In this document: positions 53,474-62,256 of the stretch, piece by piece
Position numbering within the stretch: the stretch's first letter is position 1
Layout of the letters: each line of letters opens with the position of its first letter
NCBI RefSeq assembly: GCF_016427505.1
Contig: NZ_JAELXS010000011.1
Coordinates: forward strand, 1-64,000
DNA length: 64,000 nucleotides
Direction of reading: 5' to 3'
Source of the DNA: Sphingomonas mollis
Lineage (GTDB): Bacteria > Pseudomonadota > Alphaproteobacteria > Sphingomonadales > Sphingomonadaceae
Position numbers and translations under genes: made by a program
Notes under the pieces: generated by a model
The model's input: only the letters and a program-made list of their open reading frames with translations
Database searches by the model: none
Told to the model about the DNA's origin: nothing

Positions 53474-55159
53474 ATGGTTCGCCCCCGCAACGATGTGTCG
53501 GTCACACATCCGGTCCGCAAACGCCGGCAGTTCGCGTTGATGACCAGTGCGCTGTCGGGAATGTTGCTGCTCAGTGCTTGCGGTGGAGCAAGCGGCGGTG
53601 CCGTCGAATCCGCGCCGGTCACCGTCGTGCCGGCCGGAACATCGACACCGGTCCCCGCCGCCACCCCGACACCGACGGCAACGCCGACCGCCACACCCAC
53701 GTCCGTCGCCACCCAGCCGGTCGGCGCCCCATCGGCCCGCGACCGGCTGGGCATCAATGTCGTCGGCGTCAGCTATTATGGCGGGGAACCGACCTTCGCC
53801 AACCAGTTGTTCGGCCTTCGCTGGCTGGTGCCATCGGCCGGCTGGGGCGGGATCAGCTACGATCGGCTGCGTGCCGACGGCTTCCCCAAGGTGGTCGACG
53901 GTTCGGCGGCCGCGCCGGGTGTCGTCTCGATCCTCAATCCCCCGGCCGAAGCCAAGACGACGGCCACGGCCGTCACGCGCTGCACCTGGCAGGGGACGGG
54001 CAGCGTCGGCGTCGGCGGCTATCCCAAGGATCAGCGGTCGGGCGACCATTTGCTCGAATTCCGGTGGGTGCAGGCGATCAACGACGACAACCGCGTCTGG
54101 TTCGAAATCAGCAAGTCGGATGCGTCAGATCCGATCCGCGCGGTCGATTGCCGCCTGACCACCGAATCCACGAACGCCTATTTTTCGCCGTCCCTGCTGG
54201 CGCATCTGAAGCCGTTCGGCCTGTTGCGCTTCCTCGACATGTCGGCCGCCAATAGCAACCCCGGTTCGGTGACATGGTCGGCGCGCAGCCTGCCGGGTGA
54301 TCTGGTCCAGCGCGGCACCGATGGCATGGCGATCGAAAACATGCTGGCGCTGGCCAACGCCAACGGTTCCAGCCCATGGTTCACCGTGCCATGGAACGCC
54401 GATGCGGACTACCATCGCCGCATGGCGCAACTGGTCCATGATACGTTGCCCGCGGGTCGCCCGGTCTATGTCGAAATCTCGAACGAGGTCTGGAACTATT
54501 CGTTCGGGCAGGCGGGTCAGGCTGAACGCGAAGGTCTGGATCGCAAGCTGTCCGACAATCGCTTTCAGGCGAACATCTATCGCTATGCGCAGAAGATCAC
54601 CGAGGTGATGCCGATCTGGACGGAAGTCTTCAAGGATCGCCCCGGGGATCTGGTCCGCGTCGCGGCGACGCAGGCGGACAATGCATGGGTGGGGGCGAAC
54701 ATCTTCGAATGGAACAACGGTGCCGCGGTCTCGCAGGTCGATGCCATCGCCATCGCACCCTATTTCAAGATCGATACGGGCCAGCTGACCGGTGACAACG
54801 ATGCCAATATGACGGCGCTCGCCGCCGAAGCGAAGCGCCAGGTCGCGGTCAAGTCGGCCGAATACAAGGCGCTGGCGAACAAATGGGGCAAGCGTCTGGT
54901 GGCGTATGAGGGCGGGCAGCATCAGATCGATCCCGACAATCAGGCCCGGCTGACGACGATGAACCGCGATCCCCGGATGCAGTACATCTACAAACAATAT
55001 CTGACCGACTGGAACGCGCTGACCGGCGATGTCTTCACGCTGTATAACGCGACCGGGCCGATCAGCCGCTATGGTGCCTGGGGCCTGCGTGAATATTCCG
55101 GCCAGCCGCTCAGTGCCACGCCGAAGCTGCGCGGCGTACTGGAATTCGCAGGCTATTGA
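53474..55159 (+). CDS. Secreted TIM-barrel-like lipoprotein, tandem copy 1
   Basis: ATG 53474, six bases after GGAG, gives 561 residues. A type II signal peptide leads to the lipobox LLSAC (Cys about residue 36), followed by a Thr/Pro linker with repeated TPTAT units. The globular part (about residue 85 on) starts DRLGINVVGVSYYGGEPTFA. The stretch PVYVEISNEVWNYSFGQAGQ has the N-E pair that clan-A glycoside hydrolases use as acid/base. A later YEGGQHQ could supply the nucleophile. I infer a glycoside-hydrolase-like barrel of no named family. It would sit on the outer membrane. Tandem paralogue at 55868. Confidence 0.78.
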   Translation: MVRPRNDVSVTHPVRKRRQFALMTSALSGMLLLSACGGASGGAVESAPVTVVPAGTSTPVPAATPTPTATPTATPTSVATQPVGAPSARDRLGINVVGVSYYGGEPTFANQLFGLRWLVPSAGWGGISYDRLRADGFPKVVDGSAAAPGVVSILNPPAEAKTTATAVTRCTWQGTGSVGVGGYPKDQRSGDHLLEFRWVQAINDDNRVWFEISKSDASDPIRAVDCRLTTESTNAYFSPSLLAHLKPFGLLRFLDMSAANSNPGSVTWSARSLPGDLVQRGTDGMAIENMLALANANGSSPWFTVPWNADADYHRRMAQLVHDTLPAGRPVYVEISNEVWNYSFGQAGQAEREGLDRKLSDNRFQANIYRYAQKITEVMPIWTEVFKDRPGDLVRVAATQADNAWVGANIFEWNNGAAVSQVDAIAIAPYFKIDTGQLTGDNDANMTALAAEAKRQVAVKSAEYKALANKWGKRLVAYEGGQHQIDPDNQARLTTMNRDPRMQYIYKQYLTDWNALTGDVFTLYNATGPISRYGAWGLREYSGQPLSATPKLRGVLEFAGY

Positions 55160-55171
55160 AGACTTGCCCAT

Positions 55172-55199
55172 GATCCCGATCCATAGGCGGATCGGGATC
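55172..55199 (+). terminator. Hairpin after the lipoprotein gene
   Basis: GATCCCGATCC (55172-55182) pairs perfectly with GGATCGGGATC (55189-55199) around ATAGGC. It starts 12 bases past the stop. No T-tract follows, so termination would need Rho or be partial. Confidence 0.5.
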
Positions 55200-55512
55200 G
55201 GGATCGACGATGGGCGACCGATCGACGGCGGGGCCATCCCCGCCGCGCCGTCGGGCCGGCAGGAAATTTCGATCGTACGACGACGCCAAGGCCGCCGAAT
55301 CACGCAGGCGGCCCCAAGTCCTTGTCTTGCGCATCGCGCGATCCTCGGAACTCCATGCGGTCGACCGAACCGCGGGCAGAGCGATCCGAACGGATGGCTA
55401 CCTAATAAAAGATAAGAACTCTTGTCCCATCAACATGGGATCGAGCGGAAAAGACGCGTTCCATCACAATTCCGTCACACCCGGCGTGGCCGAAACTTGG
55501 AGGAATTTATCG

Positions 55513-55680
55513 ATGACACTTAATATCAAAGCCAAACTGTGCCGTTGGTGCGTCCAGTTGCCTTCCCCAGGGAGTTTCATATCCAAATATTGTGATACGA
55601 GGCCAATCAGGGCTGAAACGGTCCAATCATCAAATGGAGCAGGATTTTTACTCGATGTAGGAAAATCCGCGTCCAGTTAA
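55513..55680 (+). CDS. Possible 55-residue peptide in the AT-rich island
   Basis: The ATG at 55513 follows GGAGGA by eight bases, one of the better ribosome binding sites in the window. The peptide begins MTLNIKAKLCRWCVQLPSPG and ends GFLLDVGKSASS. It has three Cys and no clear signal peptide. I do not recognise it. It may be a leader peptide, the start of a lost gene or chance. Confidence 0.25.
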   Translation: MTLNIKAKLCRWCVQLPSPGSFISKYCDTRPIRAETVQSSNGAGFLLDVGKSASS

Positions 55681-55696
55681 CAAAAATAAACTATTT

Positions 55697-55724
55697 ATGA
55701 GAACAGATAGTTCAATCTGCTCAT
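55697..55724. repeat. Inverted repeat in the leader of the second tandem copy
   Basis: ATGAG-AA-CAGAT (55697-55708) is mirrored by ATCTG-CTCAT (55715-55724), with a six-base centre. It is a candidate operator or a small hairpin, about 145 bases before the ATG at 55868. Confidence 0.35.
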
Positions 55725-55867
55725 ATAGAAACATTATTCAGTGAAGAGCGATGAGAGAACGAAATAAAGAGTTAGTAATGTAACTTTACAATGACAAGCG
55801 ATACCAAATCGCGCCGTTTATTCTTATCGTTTAGATCCATAAATATTCCTTTTGGAGTTCATAGTAC

Positions 55868-57520
55868 ATGGGCAGCGTCACCGCGAGCAGTGTTGTTTAT
55901 GCTGTGCGATCATCCACAACGTTGAAAGTTGGCGCGTCCGTCGGTGCCGTGCTGGGCATGGGGGCGGTCATCGTTCCGAACAACACGGTCGCCAAAAGCG
56001 CGCCGAGCGTTTTCGTGACGAAATCGATGCCGGCCGCAATAGCGACGCCTACACCAACGCCAACCCCGACTGCACAGCCAGCCGCACCTTCGGCGCGCGA
56101 CAAGCTGGGCGTGAACGTCGTCGGCATCACCTATTATGGTGGCGAGCCGATTTTCTCCAATCAGCTGTTCGGCCTGCGCTGGCTGGTCCCGGCTGCGGGC
56201 TGGGGCGGCATCAGCAACGATCGCCTGCGGCCCGACGGCTTCCCCAAGGTGGTCGACGGTTCGGCGGCCGCGCCGGGTGTCGTCTCGATCCTCAATCCCC
56301 CGGCCGAAGCCAAGACGACGGCCACGGCCGTCACGCGCTGCACGTGGCAGGGTACGGGCAGCGTCGGCGTCGGCGGCTATCCCCGCGAACAGCGTTCGGG
56401 CGACCACTTCCTCGAATTCAAATGGGTTCAGGCGACCAATGATTCGAACCGCGTCTGGTTCCAGATCGACAAATCCGACGCATCGGACCCGATCCGCGCC
56501 GTCGATTGCCGCCTGACCACCGAGGCTTCCGACACCTATTTCGCCCCGTCGCTGATGTCGCATCTCCAGCCCTTCGGCGTGCTGCGCTTCCTCGACATGT
56601 CGGCGGCCAACAGCAACCCCGGCTCGGTGACATGGTCGGCGCGCAGCCTGCCGGGCGATCTGGTCCAGCGCGGCACCGATGGCACCGCGATCGAGACGAT
56701 GGTGAAGCTGGCCAATGCCAACGGCTCCAGCCCATGGTTCACCGTGCCGTGGAACGCCGATGCCGATTATCACCGCCGCATGGCGCAACTGGTTCACGAC
56801 ACCGTGCCGGCGGGCAAGCCGGTCTATGTCGAAATCTCGAACGAAGTCTGGAACTACTCGTTCGGCCAGGCGGGTCAGGCCGAACGCGAAGGTACGGAGC
56901 GCAAGCTGTCCGACAATCGCTTCCAGGCGAACATCTATCGCTATGCGCAGAAGATCACCGAGACGATGCCGATCTGGGCGGACGTCTTCAAGGATCGTCC
57001 CAAGGATCTGGTCCGCGTTGCCGCGACGCAGGCGGACAATGCGTGGGTAGGTGGCAACATCTTCGAATGGAACAACGGCGCCGCCGCTGCCCAGATCGAC
57101 GCCATCGCCATCGCGCCGTATTTCAAGATCGATACCGATCAGCTGACGAACGACAACAACGTCAACATGATCGCACTGGCGGCCGAAGCGAAGCGGCAGG
57201 TGGCTTTCCAGTCCGCCGCCTACAAGGTGCTGGCCGACAAGTGGGGCAAGCGTCTGCTCGCCTATGAGGGCGGCCAGCATCAGATCGATACGAACAATCA
57301 GGCCCGCCTGGAGACGATGAACCGCGATCCCCGGATGGAGACGATTTACAAGCAGTATCTGACCGACTGGAATGCACTGACCGGCGATGTCTTCAACCTG
57401 TACTCCACGACCAGCCCGATGAGCCGCTACGGTGCCTGGGGCCTGCGCGAATATGCCGGGCAGTCGTTGAGCGAGACGCCGAAGCTGCGCGGGGTGCTGG
57501 CCTACGCGAAGAGCAAGTAA
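55868..57520 (+). CDS. Secreted TIM-barrel-like protein, tandem copy 2
   Basis: This 550-residue protein starts at ATG 55868, ten bases after GGAG. The globular domain is a near copy of that at 53474 (DKLGVNVVGITYYGGEPIFS, PVYVEISNEVWNYSFGQAGQ, YEGGQHQIDTNNQARLETMN), and the linker is again Thr/Pro-rich (ATPTPTPTPTAQP). The N-terminus is unrelated: a weak signal or anchor helix (TLKVGASVGAVLGMGAVIVP) without a lipobox. The product is therefore probably released or held differently from copy 1. The DNA is identical over 112 bases (56232-56343 against 53874-53985). A strong terminator follows. The function is inferred to be glycan hydrolysis or binding. Confidence 0.78.
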   Translation: MGSVTASSVVYAVRSSTTLKVGASVGAVLGMGAVIVPNNTVAKSAPSVFVTKSMPAAIATPTPTPTPTAQPAAPSARDKLGVNVVGITYYGGEPIFSNQLFGLRWLVPAAGWGGISNDRLRPDGFPKVVDGSAAAPGVVSILNPPAEAKTTATAVTRCTWQGTGSVGVGGYPREQRSGDHFLEFKWVQATNDSNRVWFQIDKSDASDPIRAVDCRLTTEASDTYFAPSLMSHLQPFGVLRFLDMSAANSNPGSVTWSARSLPGDLVQRGTDGTAIETMVKLANANGSSPWFTVPWNADADYHRRMAQLVHDTVPAGKPVYVEISNEVWNYSFGQAGQAEREGTERKLSDNRFQANIYRYAQKITETMPIWADVFKDRPKDLVRVAATQADNAWVGGNIFEWNNGAAAAQIDAIAIAPYFKIDTDQLTNDNNVNMIALAAEAKRQVAFQSAAYKVLADKWGKRLLAYEGGQHQIDTNNQARLETMNRDPRMETIYKQYLTDWNALTGDVFNLYSTTSPMSRYGAWGLREYAGQSLSETPKLRGVLAYAKSK

Positions 57521-57555
57521 TATCGATCGAACCATCGCGTTCGACAGGAATGACG

Positions 57556-57589
57556 GGCTGCCAGCATCGCGCTGGCAGCCCTTTTTTTT
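57556..57589 (+). terminator. Rho-independent terminator
   Basis: GGCTGCCAGC (57556-57565) pairs perfectly with GCTGGCAGCC (57571-57580) around ATCGC and is followed by C and eight Ts (57582-57589). It lies 35 bases after the second tandem gene. Confidence 0.93.
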
Positions 57590-57642
57590 GCGCGGGCGAT
57601 GACGATCCGCCGAAGGATCGACCGATCCCTACCCGCAAATGA

Positions 57643-57659
57643 AATGTTGTATCATAATG
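57643..57659 (+). promoter_or_regulatory. AT-rich imperfect palindrome upstream of TonB receptor and M14 peptidase (Zur-like?)
   Basis: AATGTTGTATCATAATG stands about 46 bases before the receptor ATG. Its outer ATG...CAT bases are symmetric and it loosely resembles Zur boxes (AATGTTATAACATT type). It could equally be a -10 region (TATCAT). The downstream pair of a TonB receptor and a zinc enzyme makes zinc control conceivable; this is only inference. Confidence 0.25.
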
Positions 57660-57705
57660 CAGGCCTTGGCTATGGAGCCCACCGACACCGGGGGACTGTT
57701 GACCA

Positions 57706-59829
57706 ATGACCTATTCATACCGGGCACTCGCGCGCCGCGTTGCCGCCTGCCTGCCGCTGATCGCGATCGGCCTGTCCGTGCAGGCCACCGCCCAGACCGC
57801 GACGGTGGTGGAAACCGAGACATCGGCCGACGATCACGGCGATATCGTGGTGCTCGGCACGAAATCGTCGCGCAACGACACGCTGGGATCGGATCTCATT
57901 ACGCGGCGCATGTCGCAATCCAGCCGCTCGCTGGAACGCGATCTGCTGGTCGCCGCCGGCACCTATCGCCTGTCCGATGCGCTCGAACTGTTCAGCGGGA
58001 TCAGCCAGCAGAATAACCGCGGCGGCTTCCTCGACAACTTCGCGATCCGCGGTTTCCTCGGCACGCCCGATGGCGGCGCGGAATATTATGTCGACGGCTT
58101 TCTCGCCAATCGCGGTCTGGCGCCACCCCGTGATCCGGCCACGACCGAGCGGATCGAGGTGCTGAAGGGGCCGGCGGGCGCCGTCTTCGGCGACATCGAT
58201 CCCGCCGGTCGCGTCAACATCGTGTCGAAGACGCCGCGCTTCACCCCGCATGCAGAGGTGACGCTGCTCTATGGATCGTTCGACAATCGACGGGCGGAGG
58301 TCGATGTCACCGGGCCGCTGTCGGCGACACTGGCTGGGCGCATCGTCGTCGCGGCGGAGGACAGCGACGGCTATCGCGACTTCGTCGGCCTGTCGCGCCG
58401 CGTCGTATCGCCCTCGCTGACCTGGGAGCCGCAAAAGGGCACCCGGCTGACCGCGCTGGCGGAATATACCCGTTTCGACTCTGCCTTCGATCGCGGCGTG
58501 CCGGCGCTGAACAACGATGCGCTCGCCCTGCCGCGCACCCGCTTCTACGGCGAACCGTCCGATGGCGATCATCGTGCTCGCAACACCCGCCTGCAACTCA
58601 CCGGCGAACAGGCGCTGGGCGGCGAATGGTCGCTGAACGGCGGCATCATCTGGCGGCGCAGCACCCTGCGCGGTTTCTCCAGCGACCAGTCGCGACTGGT
58701 CGGCACGCGGACGTTGTGGCGCCAACGTCGCGAGCGCGGCTATGAATCTGAGGACCTGTCGGCCCGGCTGGAACTCGCCGGCCGCTTCGACGCGCTCGGC
58801 GTCCACCACCCCAGCCTGGGCGTGAAGGGCTATACGCTCGATTATCTGGAACTGCTGCGCCGGCGTAACCCGACGGCGGCCTTCCCCTATGCGATCGACG
58901 TGTTCGATCCGGTCTATGGCGGCGTGGCCCAGCCGCTGCTCCCCTCGATCGACCAGCGCGAGACGCGGCGCGCCGCCACGGTCTATCTGCAGGATATGTG
59001 GGACGTGACCGATCGGCTGACGCTGACCGGCGGTATCCGGTACGACGCCTATCGCCAGCGCCTGCGCCGCAACCTGACCGGCATCGTCAGCCAGACCAGC
59101 GACGAGCCCGTGCGATTCCGCGCGGGCGCCCGGTATCGCGTCACCGATACGGTCGCGGTCCATGCGAACTGGGGCGAATCCTTCCTGCTGAACTCCGGCA
59201 CCGGCCGTCCGCCCGCCGCCGACCAGCCAGGCCAGCCATTCGGGCCGGAGCAGGCCAAGGGATATGAATTGGGCATCGCCGGCCGTTGGCCGGGGATCGA
59301 CATCGCCGCGACCTTCTTCGATATCGAAAAGCGCGGCATCCTGACCAACGATCCCATCGATGCGGGTTTCCTCGCGCCGGTCGGATCGCTCACCAGTCGC
59401 GGGGTCGAGTTGGACGCGTCGATGAAGCTGCTGCGCCGGTGGCAGCTCGTCGCCAACTACGCCTATATCGATGCGCGCGCCGACGACGCGAGTTTCGCGA
59501 CGCCGGCGGTGCTGAACGTGGCCAAGCATTCGGGCACGTTGCTCGTCGTCGGCCGCTATCCGACCGGCTGGGGCACGGAATGGTCGGTAACGGGCGGCGT
59601 CGCGCATGTCGGCGACCGCGCCGGCGCCATCGACACCAGCGGCTTGCGCCTGCCGGCGTATACCAAGGTAAAGCTGTCCGGCGAGATCGGCGTCACGCCC
59701 GCACTGACACTGCGCGCAGAGGCCGACAATCTGTTCGACACGCATTACGCGATGAGCTCGTACAGCCCCGTCTGGGTATTCCCCGGCGCGCCGCGCACGG
59801 TGCGCGTGTCGGCGCGGATGACGTGGTGA
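57706..59829 (+). CDS. TonB-dependent receptor, siderophore/metallophore type
   Basis: This 707-residue protein has a signal peptide (LARRVAACLPLIAIGLSVQA, cut near TAQ) and a TonB-box-like GDIVVLGTK. The plug contains LSDALELFSGISQQNNRGGF, FAIRGFLGT, EYYVDGFLANRG and IERIEVLKGPAGAVFGDIDP, the form of FhuA/FpvA-like siderophore receptors. The barrel ends in SARMTW. The size is that of metal-chelate receptors, smaller than the two other receptors in the window. There is no Fur box or siderophore gene nearby that I can see. The stop overlaps the M14 peptidase start (TGATG), so the two are translated together. Confidence 0.92.
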   Translation: MTYSYRALARRVAACLPLIAIGLSVQATAQTATVVETETSADDHGDIVVLGTKSSRNDTLGSDLITRRMSQSSRSLERDLLVAAGTYRLSDALELFSGISQQNNRGGFLDNFAIRGFLGTPDGGAEYYVDGFLANRGLAPPRDPATTERIEVLKGPAGAVFGDIDPAGRVNIVSKTPRFTPHAEVTLLYGSFDNRRAEVDVTGPLSATLAGRIVVAAEDSDGYRDFVGLSRRVVSPSLTWEPQKGTRLTALAEYTRFDSAFDRGVPALNNDALALPRTRFYGEPSDGDHRARNTRLQLTGEQALGGEWSLNGGIIWRRSTLRGFSSDQSRLVGTRTLWRQRRERGYESEDLSARLELAGRFDALGVHHPSLGVKGYTLDYLELLRRRNPTAAFPYAIDVFDPVYGGVAQPLLPSIDQRETRRAATVYLQDMWDVTDRLTLTGGIRYDAYRQRLRRNLTGIVSQTSDEPVRFRAGARYRVTDTVAVHANWGESFLLNSGTGRPPAADQPGQPFGPEQAKGYELGIAGRWPGIDIAATFFDIEKRGILTNDPIDAGFLAPVGSLTSRGVELDASMKLLRRWQLVANYAYIDARADDASFATPAVLNVAKHSGTLLVVGRYPTGWGTEWSVTGGVAHVGDRAGAIDTSGLRLPAYTKVKLSGEIGVTPALTLRAEADNLFDTHYAMSSYSPVWVFPGAPRTVRVSARMTW

Positions 59830-61625
59830 TGATGCGTCGATTGCGGATAATGACAGTGTTGGCGCTGGCCGGCGCACTGCCCGCTGCACTACCCGCCGCC
59901 GCCACGGCGCAGGAACGCGCGCCGTTGCCGCCGACGCTGCCATGGTCGGGCCCCAGCGAGCGCCTGATCGCCCGCGCGACCGACCCATGGATCACGCCGG
60001 TCGAGCGCAGCGGTTTCCGCACCACCCCCAGCTATGCGGAAACGAGCGCATGGCTCGACCGGCTGGTCGCCGCCTCGCCATTGCTGACGCGTGAGACGTT
60101 CGGCACCACGGCAGAGGGCAGGGCGCTCTACCTGATCCGGGCCAGCAAGGGCGGCGACAAGCCCGTCGTCCTGATCCAGGCCGGCATCCATTCGGGCGAG
60201 ATCGACGGCAAGGATGCCGGGCTGATGCTGCTCCGCGACATCGCGCTGCACGGCAAGGACGACCTGCTCGACCGCGTCGATCTGGTCTTCGTGCCGATCC
60301 TGAATGCCGATGGCCACGAACGGACCAGCCCGTTCAACCGCCCCAACCAGCGCGGGCCGGAGAACCCCGGCCAGCGATCGACCGCGCAGAACATCAACCT
60401 GAACCGCGACTATGCCAAGGCGGACGCGCCGGAGACGCAGGCGATGATCCGCCTGCTGCGCCGGCTCGATCCCATGCTCTACATCGACATGCACGTGTCG
60501 GACGGGTTCGATCACGGCTATGACGTGACCTACACCTTTGCCGGATGGGGCGTGTACACCCGGTCACGGCACATCACCGATTGGCTGAACGGACCGTTCC
60601 GCGCCAGCATCGATCCGTTCGTCCGCCGCATGGGCCACCACCCGCATTTCTATCCCAGCGCGATCGACGAACGCGATCTGTCGCGCGGCCTGCGCTTCGC
60701 GGCGGAGGGGCCGCGCTATTCGACCGGGTATGGCGATTACGCCCGCATCCCGACCGTGCTGGTCGAGATGCATTCGCTCAAACCCTATCGCCAGCGCGTG
60801 CTGGGGGCCTATGCGATGATGGAGGCGGCGTTGCGCCACGTCGGTCGCGACGCACCGGCCCTGCGCAGCGCGATCGCCGGCGACCGCGCCGACCGGCCCA
60901 CCGAATTGCCGGTACGCTGGCAACGGCGCGATACCCCTATCGACACGGTGCCGTTCACCGGCATGGCGCTCGAACGCTACCGCTCGCCGGCGTCGGGTGA
61001 GGAAGAGGTGCGGTATCTCGCCCGCCCGCAGGCGTTGCGCCTGCCGCTGATCGGGCAGACGCCGGTCGCCACCGTCCGTCTGCCGCGCGCATGGTGGGTG
61101 CCGGTCAGCGCGACCGACGTCATCGCCCGGCTCGACCTGCACGGCATCGCCTATACGCGGATCGACGCGGCGCAAACGCTGGATCTCGACATGGCACGGA
61201 TCATCGATCCGGTGCTGGGACCGGCCAGCGAGGGACGGATCATGCTGTCTGGCCAGTTCCGTCACCAACGCCGCCGGGAAACGATGCCCGCCGGATCGGT
61301 GCGCATACCGTACGATCAGGACCGCGGATTGCTGGCCGCCGCCCTGCTCGAACCGGAATCAGTCGATTCGTTGCTGGCATGGGGGCTGTTCCCGGCGATG
61401 CTGCAGAAGAATGGCGGCATCGAACGGTTCGCGAGCGCGCCGATGGCCGATGCGATGCTGGCCCGCGATCCGGCGCTGCGCGCCGCGTTCGAGGCAAAAC
61501 TGGCAGCCGATCCCGCCTTCGCCGCCGATGGCGAGGCGCGGCTCGCCTGGTTCGTCGATCGTTCGCCCTATCGCGACGACCGGTATCTGCTCTACCCGGT
61601 CGGCCGCGAGGTGCCGCGCGACTAG
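59829..61625 (+). CDS. Secreted M14-family zinc carboxypeptidase
   Basis: ATG 59829 overlaps the receptor stop by one base and gives 598 residues. Signal peptide: RLRIMTVLALAGALPAALPA. The M14 domain (about 50-330) has the zinc ligands in QAGIHSGEIDGKDAG (His and Glu) and in YIDMHVSDG (His). ILNADGHERTSPFNRPNQRG and INLNRDYAK carry substrate-binding residues, and TVLVEMHSLKPY has the catalytic Glu. About 270 C-terminal residues form extra domains. It removes C-terminal residues from peptides in the periplasm. Translational coupling to a TonB receptor suggests that it processes an imported peptide or peptide-metallophore. Confidence 0.92.
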   Translation: MMRRLRIMTVLALAGALPAALPAAATAQERAPLPPTLPWSGPSERLIARATDPWITPVERSGFRTTPSYAETSAWLDRLVAASPLLTRETFGTTAEGRALYLIRASKGGDKPVVLIQAGIHSGEIDGKDAGLMLLRDIALHGKDDLLDRVDLVFVPILNADGHERTSPFNRPNQRGPENPGQRSTAQNINLNRDYAKADAPETQAMIRLLRRLDPMLYIDMHVSDGFDHGYDVTYTFAGWGVYTRSRHITDWLNGPFRASIDPFVRRMGHHPHFYPSAIDERDLSRGLRFAAEGPRYSTGYGDYARIPTVLVEMHSLKPYRQRVLGAYAMMEAALRHVGRDAPALRSAIAGDRADRPTELPVRWQRRDTPIDTVPFTGMALERYRSPASGEEEVRYLARPQALRLPLIGQTPVATVRLPRAWWVPVSATDVIARLDLHGIAYTRIDAAQTLDLDMARIIDPVLGPASEGRIMLSGQFRHQRRRETMPAGSVRIPYDQDRGLLAAALLEPESVDSLLAWGLFPAMLQKNGGIERFASAPMADAMLARDPALRAAFEAKLAADPAFAADGEARLAWFVDRSPYRDDRYLLYPVGREVPRD

Positions 61626-61650
61626 GGCATGATGACGTTGTTTTAACCGA

Positions 61651-61722
61651 TCATTGCGAGCGCAGCGAAGCAACCCGGAGCAGCACGTAATGCCCTGGGT
61701 TGCATCACTCCGCTCGCCATGA
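61651..61722. repeat. REP-like palindromic element
   Basis: CATTGCGAGCGCAGCGAAGC followed by AACCC (to 61676) is mirrored by GGGTTGCATCACTCCGCTCG and CCATG (61697-61721). The unit TTGCGAGCG.AGCGAAGCAA is a common dispersed palindrome in sphingomonad and other alphaproteobacterial genomes. It sits right after the peptidase gene, a usual place for REP sequences. Confidence 0.7.
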
Positions 61723-61756
61723 GGACCGGGTCCGTCTTACGTCGTCAGGCTCTGGG

Positions 61757-62143
61757 CTATTGCATAGTCCCCGACATACCGGGCACGGCCAGCGCCATCA
61801 TGATCCGCGTCGAACAGATCGCGCAATCCAGTCCCATCGCCGCGCCCGCCGGACAATTCAGGCAGGCACGGCGAACCAGCGACCCGTCGATCAGGCCGAG
61901 CAACTGCTGCTCGTCCTCGGTCGTCGTCCCCGCGTGTCCGACCGTCACCGGCCGCCCGAGCGCATCTTCGTAGAAGCGGAGCAGGCTGTCGAACACCGGC
62001 GCCAGCATCGCGCATTGATGGCCGGTTAGGGTCCGCGACAGGCAAGGCTGCACAGCCACCCCCGCATCGCGCGCATCGCGCCAGCACCGGGTGGCATCGA
62101 TCAGGATCGCGCCCGTAACGGGCAACGCGAGAGAAGACATCAT
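61757..62143 (-). CDS. Unknown Cys-rich small protein
   Basis: This 128-residue protein contains Cys at CWRDARD, PCLSRTL, HQCAML and a cluster CLNCPAG...LDCAIC, so it may bind a metal. DATRCWRDARDAGVAVQPCL and LLRFYEDALGRPVTVGHAGT show normal protein composition. No signal peptide. I do not recognise a family. Another frame is open over the same DNA but has an Arg-rich composition typical of a shadow. Confidence 0.6.
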   Translation of the reverse strand: MMSSLALPVTGAILIDATRCWRDARDAGVAVQPCLSRTLTGHQCAMLAPVFDSLLRFYEDALGRPVTVGHAGTTTEDEQQLLGLIDGSLVRRACLNCPAGAAMGLDCAICSTRIMMALAVPGMSGTMQ

Positions 62144-62256
62144 CCTGTTCGATCAATCATTGTTGCGAGTCGTTCGCAATTCATACCCGCGTGATATGAC
62201 AGAGGCAAGACGCGCGGCGGTTATATCATCGCGTGTGGGCGCTCACGCCGTCGCCA

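Larger units (their letters stand above)
55200..55867. other. Intergenic region with an AT-rich island before the second tandem copy
   Basis: From about 55390 to 55867 the DNA changes from GC-rich to clearly AT-rich, unlike the genes on both sides. It holds one short frame with a good ribosome binding site (listed separately), an inverted repeat at 55697-55724, and the long leader of the second copy. No similarity to the region upstream of copy 1 is visible except the last bases (TTGGAGTT before the ATG). It may be an acquired or rapidly evolving promoter region. Confidence 0.5.

Noticed and set aside
55210..55512. Upstream extension of the short peptide frame at 55513
   Set aside because: The extended N-terminus overlaps the post-gene hairpin region and is Arg/Ser-rich; only the part after the good ribosome binding site is worth noting.
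57600..57705. Cobalamin riboswitch upstream of the TonB receptor
   Set aside because: The leader is only about 100 bases long and has no B12-box-like sequence.
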